DNA of 64,000 nt from Alcanivoracaceae bacterium (GTDB lineage: Bacteria > Pseudomonadota > Gammaproteobacteria > Pseudomonadales > Alcanivoracaceae), in contig JAGLCJ010000005.1 in assembly GCA_023146255.1 (NCBI GenBank), forward strand, positions 62,001-126,000. Reading direction: 5' to 3'. Shown here piece after piece: positions 37,454 to 45,992 of the stretch (its first letter is position 1; every line of letters begins with the position of its first letter). Made by a program: the position numbers and the translations under genes. The notes beneath the pieces were generated by a model. It searched no databases. It had not been told where the DNA came from and was given only the letters and a program-made list of their open reading frames with translations.

Positions 37454-39009
37454 GCCGCATTGATACTGTAAATGCCGTGCCGGCGCAGGGTCTGAATGTG
37501 GTGCAGGCCAGTGATGTCAGCGCCGCCGAACTGACCCTGCGGGCGGATGCCGTGGTGATCGGTTCCGGCGCCGGTGGCGCCGTGGCCGCCTACGAGCTGG
37601 CCCGCAAGGGCCTCGATGTGCTGATCCTGGAAGCCGGCCCGTATGTGCCGTCGACCGAGTTTTCCGAAGACTTCAATGACAGTCTGGAGCGCCTGTATCA
37701 GGATCATGGCGGCCAGACCAACAAGGAAGGCGATTTGCTGCTGTTGCAGGGTCGCTGCGTCGGCGGCTCCACCGTGGTCAACGGTTGCGTGTCTTTCCGT
37801 ACCCCGGATTTCATTCTTGAAGAGTGGGGCGAGAAGTTCGGCCTCACCAATATCAGCCCGGAAGCCATGCGCCCCTGGTTCGAGCGGGTTGAGGAGCATC
37901 TGTCGATCAAGGAAAACGGCGAGCACGAAATCGCCATGCACAGCCGGCTGGTGCGCGACGGCGCCCGCAAGCTCGGCTGGTCGGTGAAACCGTTCAAACG
38001 CAATATCCGCGAATGCGCCCTGACCGGCCACTGCCTGTCCGGCTGCAAGACCGATCGCAAGCAATCCATGCTGGTCACCTATCTGCCCTGGGCCATGGCC
38101 CACGGTGCCCGGTTGCACAGCGATACCCGGGTTACCCGGATTCTGGAAAACGGCGGTCGTGCGGTGGGCGTCAAGGCGGAAGTGGTTGGTCATGACGGCA
38201 TCAAGGTTGCCGACATGCATGTCGATGCCGACATCGTCGTGCTCGCCGCCGGTGCGGTGCAGTCGCCGTTGTTGCTGCAAAGCAGCGGGCTGGCCAATCG
38301 CTCCGGTCAGGTCGGCAAGAACTTTGCCTGCCACCCGTCCATGTATGTGGCGGCGAAATATCCGCACGAGGTGTATCCGTGGCGCGGCGCATTGCTCGGT
38401 GTGTACGTCGATGAATTCCTGACCCCGGAGAAGGGCGGTTTCATTCTCGAAGCGGGCGGTCTGGGCGCGGTGGAAATGTGTCTGCTGAACGAGCCGGGCA
38501 GCGGCAAGCCGTTCCTGCAGTTTATGGAAGAGGCCCGCTACAAGAGCGGCATCGTCACCCTGATCCATGACCACAATGTCGGCGAGATCCGCTGGGACAA
38601 TGGCCGCAAGGTGGTCGACTACAAGGTTGCCGACAGCGACTTCCCGTCGATGCTGGCCGCCCTCAAGGCCAGCGCCGAGATCCATTTCGCCGCCGGCGCC
38701 GAAAAAGTATTCGTGCCCAGCGTTGAAAAGCTGGAAATCAACAGCGTTGACGAGATCGACACTGTGCTGGCGAAACTGGAGAACAAGCCGCAACGGTTGC
38801 GACTGGTGTCCTACCACCCGCAGGGCACCTTGCGCATGGGCGCCGATCCGGCCAACTCGGTGGTGGCGCCGCACGGCGAAACCCACGACGTGAAGGGGCT
38901 GTACGTCACCGATGCCAGCCTGTTGCCGACTTCGATCATCGTCAATCCGCAGGTCACGGTGTACGCGCTGGCGAGCTATATCAGCTCGGAAATCCTGAAA
39001 CGCACCTGA
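37450..39009 (+). CDS. GMC family oxidoreductase, module copy 1
   Basis: A 519-residue FAD alcohol oxidoreductase. The dinucleotide-binding motif VVIGSGAGGAVAAYELARKGLDVLILEAG lies near residue 38. The GGSTVVNGCVSFRTP block and the Cys block ECALTGHCLSGCKTDRKQS follow. The active-site pair is complete: His in SYHPQGTLRMG and Asn in IVNPQVTVYALA. The Cys block is like that of long-chain fatty alcohol oxidases. It lacks its own export signal; the coupled Tat-type small subunit probably carries it. The substrate is unknown; a long-chain alcohol is plausible. Confidence 0.88.
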   Translation: MSRIDTVNAVPAQGLNVVQASDVSAAELTLRADAVVIGSGAGGAVAAYELARKGLDVLILEAGPYVPSTEFSEDFNDSLERLYQDHGGQTNKEGDLLLLQGRCVGGSTVVNGCVSFRTPDFILEEWGEKFGLTNISPEAMRPWFERVEEHLSIKENGEHEIAMHSRLVRDGARKLGWSVKPFKRNIRECALTGHCLSGCKTDRKQSMLVTYLPWAMAHGARLHSDTRVTRILENGGRAVGVKAEVVGHDGIKVADMHVDADIVVLAAGAVQSPLLLQSSGLANRSGQVGKNFACHPSMYVAAKYPHEVYPWRGALLGVYVDEFLTPEKGGFILEAGGLGAVEMCLLNEPGSGKPFLQFMEEARYKSGIVTLIHDHNVGEIRWDNGRKVVDYKVADSDFPSMLAALKASAEIHFAAGAEKVFVPSVEKLEINSVDEIDTVLAKLENKPQRLRLVSYHPQGTLRMGADPANSVVAPHGETHDVKGLYVTDASLLPTSIIVNPQVTVYALASYISSEILKRT

Positions 39010-39025
39010 CCCTTCTCAGCCCCCT

Positions 39026-39081
39026 GCAGGAGCGGCCGACCGGCCGCGAAAGCCCATTCGCCGTCGGTCGACGGCTCCTAC
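39026..39081. repeat. REP-like pair (b then inverted a)
   Basis: A type-b unit with a GCAGGAGC head, then an inverted type-a unit with a normal GCTCCTAC head. It separates the two copies of the GMC module. Confidence 0.9.
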
Positions 39082-39176
39082 AGTTGGGCGGGGGTTTATT
39101 ACCTTGGGGGCTTTCGCTAGACTTCGGGCGTTGCATAACAATAACGAGGAGCCAGAAGGCTCCCGGAGCAGGGTAA

Positions 39177-39770
39177 ATGGCCCAGAATCATGACATCCCA
39201 CCCGCGCTGCTGGGCGGCTTTGAGCCGCTGTCTCGCCGCAGTCTGTTACGTCTTACCGCCGTTTCCGGTCTCGCCCTGACCACCGGTTGTGCACGCATGT
39301 TTGGCCGTCGCGACGCGCCGGAGGCGCTGACCTACGTCAACATGACCGAGGACGAAGTCCGGGTGGTGACCAGATTTACCCGCGCCGTGCTGCCGACAGC
39401 ACGCCACGGCTTGCCCGATTGCATCGACGAAATCCCCACCATCAAGAACATCGACATCATGGTCGGCAAGATGGCGCCGACCCAGCGCGAGCTGCTGGCA
39501 CTGGGGCTGTGGGTGTATGAATACCGGCCGATGGCCAGCTTCAAGTTCAGCCGTTTCAGCAAGCTCAACGACGAGAAGGCCCACGCCTACGTCGTTGCCA
39601 TGCAGGAAGGCGCGTTTTTCGAACGCGGCCTGACCACCACCCTGAAGGCACTGGTCACCCTCAATTACTGGCGCGATTCGCGTACCTGGCAGGCTCTCGA
39701 TTACTGGGGCCCGGTCACTGAGCGCTGGGGCGTGCGTCGCCTCGGCAATGCCCCCCTGCCAATGGCCTGA
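39177..39770 (+). CDS. Tat-signal small subunit, module copy 2
   Basis: A 197-residue relative of the protein at 36827. The N-terminus has a twin-arginine motif (LSRRSLLRLTAVSGLALTTGCARM), and LTTGC could also serve as a lipobox, giving a Tat-exported lipoprotein. The C-terminal block LVTLNYWRDSRTWQALDYWGPVTERWGVRRLGNAPLP matches the same region of copy 1. It pairs with the GMC gene 14 bases downstream. Confidence 0.78.
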   Translation: MAQNHDIPPALLGGFEPLSRRSLLRLTAVSGLALTTGCARMFGRRDAPEALTYVNMTEDEVRVVTRFTRAVLPTARHGLPDCIDEIPTIKNIDIMVGKMAPTQRELLALGLWVYEYRPMASFKFSRFSKLNDEKAHAYVVAMQEGAFFERGLTTTLKALVTLNYWRDSRTWQALDYWGPVTERWGVRRLGNAPLPMA

Positions 39771-39784
39771 GCCCGGAGAACAGC

Positions 39785-41383
39785 ATGCGTCCGATCAACA
39801 TGAGGCGTGAAGGCGTGAACGTCACCCAGGCGAAAGATGTCGCCCGTGACCCGTCGCTTGGCCGCCAGTTCAGCATCCAGACCGACGTTGTTATCGTCGG
39901 CTCCGGTGCCGGCGGGGCGGTGATGGCCTACGAGCTGGCCAAGGCCGGCCGCAAGGTGCTGGTGCTGGAATCCGGCCGTTACTGGCCGAGCGCCGAATTC
40001 ACCGAAAACCTCGGCGACACCCTGACCAAGGTTTACCGTGATCAGGCCGCCCAGGCCAACACCACCACCGACGTGCTGTTCCTCGAAGGCAACTGCGTTG
40101 GCGGTTCCACCGTGATCGGCGCCTGCGTAATGCAGCGTCCCGGTGATGAAGTGTTCCAGAAGTGGTCCGACGAGCTCGGCCTGAAAGGTCTGGGCCCGCG
40201 CGAGCTGGACAAGTATTTCGAGCAGGTCGAGGGCTGGCTGCACGTTCATACCAACGAAGCCCACGAAGTGAATACCACTGCCCACAAGGTGATTCAGGGT
40301 TGCGAACGGATGGGCTTCAGCTGGCGTCCGGTGCAGCGCAACGTCAAGAACTGTGCGCTTACCGGCCACTGCCTTGCCGGTTGCCCGTCAGACCGGAAAA
40401 TGTCGGCGCTGGTCACGCACTTGCCGTGGGCGGCCGCCTATGGCGCACGGATTTTCTCCGACACCGAAGTCAGCCGGGTGCTGATGCGTGGTGGTCGGGC
40501 TACTGGCGTTGAAGCGGTGATTCGTGATCCCGACACCGGCACCGTGGTGTCGAATGTACGGGTTGATGCCCAGGTGGTGGTACTGGCCGCCGGCGCCATT
40601 CATACCCCGCTGATTCTGCAGCGCAGCCAGGCACCAGACCGCGGCGGTAACATCGGTCGCAACATGGCGGTGCAGCCGTTTACCCAGGTGCTCGCCACCT
40701 TCAAGGAAGACCTGTACGGTTTCCAGGGCGCGCTGGTTGGCGTCGAAGTGGACGAGTTCCTCAAGTCCGACGGCTTTACCTTCTATTCCGCGCTGGCCGA
40801 ACCGGAACAGCTGATGGCCACCGGTGAACAGGAAGCCGGTGACGAGCACATCAACTTCATGAAGTCGTTCAAGCGCATGGCCGGTCTGAATGCGTTCGCC
40901 ATCGACAAGGGCGAAGGCCAGGTGATCTGGGAAGGCGACCACCTGAACGGCCGCAAGGTCATCAAGTGGAGCCCGTCGCGGGAAGACTTCGAGCGCATTA
41001 CCCGGGCCACCTCGATTGCCGCACGGATTTTCTTCTCTGCTGGCGCCGAGCGAGTCTGGTTGCCGACCTTCCAGAAAATGCATGCGGATAGCGTGTTCGA
41101 TCTGGATGAAAAACTGGCGCGGGTGGATTACGGCATCAACGGCATCTATTCCTACCGGATGAACAGCTTCACTCCGCACGGCACCTGCCGCATGGGTCTC
41201 GACCCGTACGAGTCGGTGGTCAGTGCCGACGGTGAAGTGCACGGCGTCAGCGGCCTGTACGTGGCCGATGCGTCAATCTTCCCGACCCCGGTATCGTCAA
41301 CCCCGCAGTGGACCGTGCAGGTACTGTCGCGCTACGTCGCCGACCGCATCCTCGCCCGGGCGCCCAGCCACTTCCTGTCGTAG
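39785..41383 (+). CDS. GMC family oxidoreductase, module copy 2
   Basis: A 532-residue paralogue of the protein at 37450, with the dinucleotide-binding motif VVIVGSGAGGAVMAYELAKAGRKVLVLESG and the Cys block NCALTGHCLAGCPSDRKMS. The C-terminal active-site His is present in FTPHGTCRMG. The position of the second catalytic residue, Asn in copy 1 (VNPQVT), is Thr here (STPQWT). This may mean altered chemistry or a non-alcohol substrate. The stop codon is the TAG of the following REP-like head. Confidence 0.86.
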   Translation: MRPINMRREGVNVTQAKDVARDPSLGRQFSIQTDVVIVGSGAGGAVMAYELAKAGRKVLVLESGRYWPSAEFTENLGDTLTKVYRDQAAQANTTTDVLFLEGNCVGGSTVIGACVMQRPGDEVFQKWSDELGLKGLGPRELDKYFEQVEGWLHVHTNEAHEVNTTAHKVIQGCERMGFSWRPVQRNVKNCALTGHCLAGCPSDRKMSALVTHLPWAAAYGARIFSDTEVSRVLMRGGRATGVEAVIRDPDTGTVVSNVRVDAQVVVLAAGAIHTPLILQRSQAPDRGGNIGRNMAVQPFTQVLATFKEDLYGFQGALVGVEVDEFLKSDGFTFYSALAEPEQLMATGEQEAGDEHINFMKSFKRMAGLNAFAIDKGEGQVIWEGDHLNGRKVIKWSPSREDFERITRATSIAARIFFSAGAERVWLPTFQKMHADSVFDLDEKLARVDYGINGIYSYRMNSFTPHGTCRMGLDPYESVVSADGEVHGVSGLYVADASIFPTPVSSTPQWTVQVLSRYVADRILARAPSHFLS

Positions 41384-41434
41384 GAGCCGTCGACCGACGG
41401 CGAAAAAGCTTCGCGGTCGATCGGCCGCGAAAGC
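41380..41434. repeat. REP-like pair, second unit hybrid/truncated
   Basis: A complete type-a unit whose head supplies the GMC stop codon is followed by a type-b unit that keeps its palindrome. Its outer head TCCTAC is replaced by GAAAGCTC. The break falls at about 41428, and the hepT stop codon begins at 41437, so the toxin-antitoxin region abuts the damaged end. Confidence 0.75.
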
Positions 41435-41815
41435 TCAGGAGTCTGTCGGGCTTTCGCCCAGACCAGCCAGCACGTCATGGACCTGCACAAACAGCAATGG
41501 CAAATCCCGTTCAACGGTTTTCCAGACTACCTCCAGATCAACCTTGAAATAGCCGTGTGCCAAAGCATTACGGGTGCCGTAGGCGGCCTTTAAGGGAAAC
41601 TCGGGGTGTGTGTCGGCGAAGTCCGGGAAGTGACGCTGGATCTTTCCGGCGGCCTCACCAATAACTTCCAGATTGCGAATCACCGCATCCTGCTTTTCTT
41701 CGCTTTGGACAAATGCCAGCTGATCGATGTCGGCGATGTAGCGTTGAATGCGCTCTATGGCCTGCTGGATATGCTCAAGGTAATCACGAAGAGCAAATTG
41801 GTCCCGACGGGTCAT
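41435..41815 (-). CDS. HepT-like HEPN-domain toxin (DUF86)
   Basis: A 126-residue all-helical HEPN protein. The catalytic RX4H motif is RNALAHGYFKVD, with the conserved Tyr two residues on. The family block AVIRNLEVIGEAAGKI lies near residue 50. In the HepT/MntA systems the antitoxin MntA blocks the toxin by adding AMP to this Tyr. The start at 41815 overlaps the mntA stop (ATGA); a longer frame to 41851 would run into mntA. Confidence 0.88.
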   Translation of the reverse strand: MTRRDQFALRDYLEHIQQAIERIQRYIADIDQLAFVQSEEKQDAVIRNLEVIGEAAGKIQRHFPDFADTHPEFPLKAAYGTRNALAHGYFKVDLEVVWKTVERDLPLLFVQVHDVLAGLGESPTDS

Positions 41816-42102
41816 ACCGCCTGTGCCTCTCTCAGCACATCTGCTTTCCATCTGTCTGGCAGTGCCGCCGGTGTCAGGACATCGACCTCGACACCGAGCA
41901 ATTCAGTCAGCTCGCTGCGAATGGCGCCGATATCGAACAACGACGTCTCCGAGGTGGTGTCGACGAGGATATCCAGATCACTGCCTTCCTGATCCTGTTG
42001 ATGAAGGACCGAGCCGAAAACCCGAGGGTTGCTGGCGTGATGCCGCGCTACTATGTCCCGGATGGCGGCCCGGTAGTTCTGGTATGCGATGGATGGCTTC
42101 AT
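41812..42102 (-). CDS. MntA-like nucleotidyltransferase antitoxin
   Basis: A 96-residue minimal nucleotidyltransferase. The motif GSVLHQQDQEGSDLDILVD gives the GSX10DXD signature, and VEVDVLTPAAL holds the third acidic residue. It would AMPylate and neutralise the HEPN toxin encoded directly downstream with an ATGA overlap. The pair lies between a damaged REP-like element and the 3' end of tRNA-Pro. Confidence 0.9.
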   Translation of the reverse strand: MKPSIAYQNYRAAIRDIVARHHASNPRVFGSVLHQQDQEGSDLDILVDTTSETSLFDIGAIRSELTELLGVEVDVLTPAALPDRWKADVLREAQAV

Positions 42103-42193
42103 CTGGCCCTCGTCGGTGCATGGATAACCAGACTTTAGGTCAAGCCGGCCGAATCGCCAAGCGCGGGTTAACGGGTTGCGGGCGGGATAAAAA

Positions 42194-42222
42194 GCAAGAA
42201 GCCGCTTTTCAGCGGCTTCTTT
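42194..42222. terminator. bidirectional hairpin terminator after tRNA-Pro
   Basis: A GAAGCCGC/GCGGCTTC stem with a short TTTTCA-type loop has T-runs on both strands. On the minus strand it ends the tRNA-Pro transcript four bases after the CCA. Confidence 0.85.
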
Positions 42223-42225
42223 TTA

Positions 42226-42303
42226 CTGGTCGGAGTAGCAGGATTTGAACCTGCGACCCCTACGTCCCGAACGTAGTGCTCTACCAGGCTGAGCTATACT
42301 CCG
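42226..42303 (-). tRNA. tRNA-Pro (anticodon CGG)
   Basis: The complement folds as a complete cloverleaf. The acceptor stem is CGGAGTA/TACTCCG, the anticodon loop TTCGGGA gives anticodon CGG for CCG codons, the T loop is GGTTCGAATCC, and the 3' CCA is encoded. It is a single-copy, stand-alone gene here, followed by a terminator. The HEPN/MNT pair lies beyond its 3' end. Confidence 0.96.
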
Positions 42304-42415
42304 ATTTCGCGCGTATTGTAGTGATATTTCAGCGGAATGCTACAGGCCGGTGGCAAAAACCCGGCACCGATTGTGCGGTCGCTGAATTTTTACCCGATGC
42401 CGCGCTAACCCGACC

Positions 42416-42445
42416 ATGACAGGCGGCGATAGCGGCCGGCATAAT
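42416..42445 (+). promoter_or_regulatory. candidate promoter of rlmG
   Basis: ATGACA at 42416-42421 and CATAAT at 42440-42445 are 18 bases apart. Transcription would begin only a few bases before the rlmG ATG at 42454, and there is no ribosome-binding site, so the transcript may be nearly leaderless. Confidence 0.5.
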
Positions 42446-42453
42446 GCGCGCCC

Positions 42454-43593
42454 ATGAGCTCTGACACCCTGTTTACCCACCCCTTTGGTGCGCTGACCCT
42501 GCGGCGCTGGCCGCACCTGCGCGACGATCCTCTGCGGGCCTGGGACGGTGCTGATCGCTATTTACTGGAGAGCCTGCAGGAAAGCTCGCAGGAGATACCG
42601 GCGGAGCAGGGCAGTACTGCGCCATTGCTGATCCTGAACGATCAATGCGGCGCCCTGACGCTGGCGCTGATCGGCCAGCGGCCGGTGGCGGCCAGTGGTG
42701 ATTCCTTCGTGGCCCATGCTGCGCTGGAGGCCAATGCCGCCGATAACGGCATCGAGCTGTCGGCGCTGGACTGGCGCTGGGCGGACCAGCCATTGCCGGC
42801 GGCCACTGCCGCAATGATCCGGGTACCCAAGGAGCTGTCACTGCTGGAATGGCAGTTGGCCGCTGTTTCCGCCGCGCTGCCCGCCGGCGCGCCGGTCTGG
42901 CTGGCCGGCATGGACAAACATCTGCCGCGCAATCTGGTTGAGGTGCTGGGCCGCTATCTGGATCAGCCACAGGCCGGGCTGGGTCGGCACAAGGCGCGAA
43001 TCTTTCACGGCCGGGTGCCGGCCAGTCCGGTGCCGGCGCCAGCGGCAGCCTGGCTGGATTTGCCGGAGCAGGGCTGGCGTCTGCGCGTCGATGCCGGGGT
43101 ATTTTCCCGTCAGCAGCTGGATATCGGCGCGCGTTTTTTTCTGCAACATATCCCTGCCGGCATCGACGGCGATATCTGCGATCTCGGTTGCGGTAACGGT
43201 GTGGTCGGTATGATGGCGCTCAAGCAGAATCCCGCTGCCAGATTGTGGAGTTGCGATGAAAGTGCGCTGGCGCTGGCCAGTGCCCGTGACAATATCGGCC
43301 GGACATTTGCGCAAAGAGACGTGCAGTTTCATCTTGGCAACGGACTGGACGGACTCGACCAGCAGTTCGATCTGATCCTGCTGAATCCGCCTTTTCATCG
43401 CGGCCATGCGGTGGACGACAGTGTTGCCCGAATGCTGTTCCGGCATGCCCGCCGGCAGTTAAAACCGGGCGGCGTGCTGCGGGTGATCGGCAATGCCCAT
43501 CTGGATTATCTGACCGTACTGCGGCGCCAGTTCGGCAAGGTCACCCAGGTGGCGCGCAACAGCAAGTTCATCATTCACGACGCCAGCTTGTAG
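42454..43593 (+). CDS. rlmG: 23S rRNA (guanine1835-N2)-methyltransferase RlmG
   Basis: A 379-residue methyltransferase matching RlmG in length and blocks. The N-terminal inactive half starts with FGALTLRRWP...PLRAWDGADRYLLE and includes LLILNDQCGALT and IRVPKELSLLEWQL. The SAM-binding half has SRQQLDIGARFFLQHIP, ICDLGCGNGVVGM and the catalytic NPPFHRGHAV. RlmG rather than RsmC is indicated by the N-terminal half. The stop codon is the TAG of a REP-like head shared with convergent pabB. Confidence 0.9.
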   Translation: MSSDTLFTHPFGALTLRRWPHLRDDPLRAWDGADRYLLESLQESSQEIPAEQGSTAPLLILNDQCGALTLALIGQRPVAASGDSFVAHAALEANAADNGIELSALDWRWADQPLPAATAAMIRVPKELSLLEWQLAAVSAALPAGAPVWLAGMDKHLPRNLVEVLGRYLDQPQAGLGRHKARIFHGRVPASPVPAPAAAWLDLPEQGWRLRVDAGVFSRQQLDIGARFFLQHIPAGIDGDICDLGCGNGVVGMMALKQNPAARLWSCDESALALASARDNIGRTFAQRDVQFHLGNGLDGLDQQFDLILLNPPFHRGHAVDDSVARMLFRHARRQLKPGGVLRVIGNAHLDYLTVLRRQFGKVTQVARNSKFIIHDASL

Positions 43594-43666
43594 GAGCCGT
43601 CGACCGACGGCGAAATTTCTTTCCGCTCATTGCAAAAAGCGTTCGCGGCTGATCAGCCGCTCCTAC
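43590..43666. repeat. REP-like pair supplying two stop codons
   Basis: A type-a unit (TAG is the rlmG stop) and, after an unusually long spacer of about 27 bases, an inverted type-b unit (CTA at 43663-43665 is the complement of the pabB stop). The two convergent genes are therefore separated only by this element. Confidence 0.92.
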
Positions 43667-44814
43667 AGCAGCGCTGCCATCAGTTTTTCCACCTTGAACA
43701 GGCTTTCCTGATATTCCTGCTCGGCGTCGGAGTCGATGACGATGCCTCCACCGCCATGGCAGATAATCTGCTCGCCATGGGTCTGGAAGGTGCGAATCAG
43801 GATGTTGGAATCGAGGTTGCCATCGCTGTCCAGAACAAACTGGCTGCCGCAGTAAAACCCGCGCGGCACCGGCTCCAGTTCGTTGATAATTTCCATCGCC
43901 CGTTTTTTCGGCGCGCCGGTAATGGAGCCACCGGGGAAACAGGACAGCAGGGCATCCAGCGGATGCACCTGCGCAAGCAATTGCCCGGTAATGGTGGAAA
44001 CCAGATGCTGGACATTGGAAAAGCGGCGCAGCTCGAACAACGGCTCGGCCTTGACCGAGCCGGCCTGACAGACCTTGCCCAGATCATTGCGCAGCAGATC
44101 GACAATCATCAGGTTCTCGGCCCGGTCCTTGGGATTGTTCAGCAACTCTTCACCAATCTGCTGATCCTGCTGCGGCGTGTCGCCGCGCTGGCGACTGCCC
44201 TTGATCGGCTCGGTAATGACCACGCCGTTGCGGATCTGCAAAAACCGCTCGGGGGAAACGCCGAATACACAATCGCCATTGGCGAGCCGGAAAAAACTGC
44301 TGTGCGGCGCCGGGTGCTGCTGATTCAGACGCAACCAGGCGCTGAACGGATCACCACTAAAGCGGGCGCTGAAACGGCGGGCAAAATTGACCTGATAGCA
44401 ATCCCCGGCGCGCAGGTAATGGTGGATTCGGGCGATGGCGTGCAGGTAGTCGCTGTGCGGCAGGTCGCTGGAAAATTCTGACGCCAGGGAAAACGCCGGG
44501 CTGTGGGCAGGGTAATCAGCCAGCGTCGGTTGTCGGCGGATCTGTTCGAAAACACAGACCTCGGCGACATTGCCCGGCAATGCGGCTGTGTCATCTGACG
44601 GGTAGCGAATAACCCCGATGGCGACCCGCTGCCCGCCGAGCGTCTCTGCCAGCCTTGCCGGCAGGCTGGCCAGCTCCTGCGCCGAGCTGGCTACCAGCCG
44701 CTGAACCGGCTGCTGCCCGAGCAGCCATTGATCGCCATTGTGCAGGCAGGCGACAGGCAGTTCCGGCGGCATCGAAGGCATCAAGGGGCTCTGGTGGTGA
44801 ACAGACTGCGGCAT
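43663..44814 (-). CDS. pabB: aminodeoxychorismate synthase component I PabB
   Basis: A 383-residue chorismate-using enzyme making 4-amino-4-deoxychorismate for folate. Family blocks include HYLRAGDCYQVNFARRF, CVFGVSPERFLQI, EPIKGSRQRG, NPKDRAENLMIVDLLRNDLG, and the C-terminal FPGGSITGAPKKRAMEII. PIKGSRQRG and DCYQVN favour PabB over TrpE. The start at 44814 is chosen for its AGGA ribosome-binding site. The partner PabA is not in the window. Confidence 0.92.
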   Translation of the reverse strand: MPQSVHHQSPLMPSMPPELPVACLHNGDQWLLGQQPVQRLVASSAQELASLPARLAETLGGQRVAIGVIRYPSDDTAALPGNVAEVCVFEQIRRQPTLADYPAHSPAFSLASEFSSDLPHSDYLHAIARIHHYLRAGDCYQVNFARRFSARFSGDPFSAWLRLNQQHPAPHSSFFRLANGDCVFGVSPERFLQIRNGVVITEPIKGSRQRGDTPQQDQQIGEELLNNPKDRAENLMIVDLLRNDLGKVCQAGSVKAEPLFELRRFSNVQHLVSTITGQLLAQVHPLDALLSCFPGGSITGAPKKRAMEIINELEPVPRGFYCGSQFVLDSDGNLDSNILIRTFQTHGEQIICHGGGGIVIDSDAEQEYQESLFKVEKLMAALL

Positions 44815-44901
44815 TGTACATCCTGATCCAGCCGGCTGCTGAACCGGAATCACAACCGCCGTAGTGACAATGCCGGAATGACAATGCCGTAACGACAGTG
44901 C

Positions 44902-45969
44902 TCAGCGCAGTTTCACGAACAGGGCGCCACCACAGGCAAAGGCGGACTCCACCCGCTCACGTTGACCTTCAAGCCAGGCATCCGCCACCACTCTGGGGCC
45001 ATCGCCATAGCACCAGTAGTAGTCATCAAAGATGATCCAGGCACCGGCGACCAGATGTGGCCCCCAGAGATCAATGTCTTCCTGCACGAACGGCGCGTCG
45101 TGGTTGCCGTCAATGTGCAGGCAGGCAACCTTGCCGCTGTAGTGCACGCTGCCGAATTCCGGGCTGCTGACATCGCGGCTGGCACTGTACTGCTGGTGGC
45201 CCTCGGCGGAGGTCATGTGCAGGTAATTCATCTCGCCATCAAGGTAGGGCAGCAAATGGGAGACAAACCGGCTGCGTTCCAGTGACCGGTCGCGGCGCAC
45301 ATTCACATTGCGCAGTACCTCGTGCACTTCCTTCTGTGGTGATGCGGTCGGATACCAGGGGTCAATGCAGAGCATCTTGCCGGTGCCCTGACGCTTCGCC
45401 ATCAGGCCGAGAACAAAAGCGGATTTTCCGTAAAAGGAGCCGATCTCGATAATGTCGCCCGCCGGCATGTCCAGCGAAGCGGCGAGCAGGGCGCAGAACT
45501 TGTCCTCCGAGCATTGCCCGGGGATGCGCAGGAAATGCTCCATCACGGCAGAAACGAAGCTCTCCGACAGCGTTGCCTTTCCCCGATGATGGATAAACGG
45601 CATGCCGTTGCTGGCCCGGTTGGCCACCGACTGGTGGATCGCTGAATCGGTATCGATGTCATTCAGTGCCACCAGCGTGCCACGGAATCCGCTCGCCGGT
45701 AACAGCCGGACAAGCCGGTCATAAATGGCATTTTGCGGGCAGTAAATCAGGTCCGGATTTTTGCTGGTCACCAGATCGAGAATGCTTTCATCAAAGCGGG
45801 TATCGGTGATCCAGGGAATCTTGATGTACTGGTCGTAGTGGCCGGCAGAGTGATCAACCGGCAGGGACGAGGCGCCAATAACCTCGGCATCGCCGGCCAT
45901 CCGCAGGGAAATGGAGTAATTGATGGCCGCCGGGGTATTGGATGGCAGAACCAGAGCTATTTTTTTCAT
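44902..45969 (-). CDS. SAM-dependent methyltransferase with N-terminal preATP-grasp-like domain
   Basis: A 355-residue two-domain protein. Residues 1-115 look like a Rossmann-type pre-ATP-grasp domain (KKIALVLPSNTPAAINYSISLRMAGDAEVIG; NPDLIYCPQNAIYDRLVRLL), but no ATP-grasp catalytic domain follows. Residues 165-355 are a class I methyltransferase of the Methyltransf_24 type (IIEIGSFYGKSAFVLG; ACLHIDGNHDAPFVQEDIDLW; AGAWIIFDDYYW). It is the last gene of the glycan operon, 23 bases after a sulfotransferase, and probably methylates a sugar. The function of the N-terminal part is unknown. Confidence 0.75.
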   Translation of the reverse strand: MKKIALVLPSNTPAAINYSISLRMAGDAEVIGASSLPVDHSAGHYDQYIKIPWITDTRFDESILDLVTSKNPDLIYCPQNAIYDRLVRLLPASGFRGTLVALNDIDTDSAIHQSVANRASNGMPFIHHRGKATLSESFVSAVMEHFLRIPGQCSEDKFCALLAASLDMPAGDIIEIGSFYGKSAFVLGLMAKRQGTGKMLCIDPWYPTASPQKEVHEVLRNVNVRRDRSLERSRFVSHLLPYLDGEMNYLHMTSAEGHQQYSASRDVSSPEFGSVHYSGKVACLHIDGNHDAPFVQEDIDLWGPHLVAGAWIIFDDYYWCYGDGPRVVADAWLEGQRERVESAFACGGALFVKLR

Positions 45970-45992
45970 CTTGTCAGGCCTGTCTGCGTTGG

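Noticed and set aside
37330..38886. 518-codon open frame antisense to the first module GMC oxidoreductase
   Set aside because: The sense-strand enzyme has all GMC motifs; the antisense frame has none of any family and arises from codon bias.
43590..43666. Ordinary rho-independent terminator between rlmG and pabB
   Set aside because: The hairpins lack T-runs and match the dispersed REP-like family exactly, though they may still influence transcript ends.
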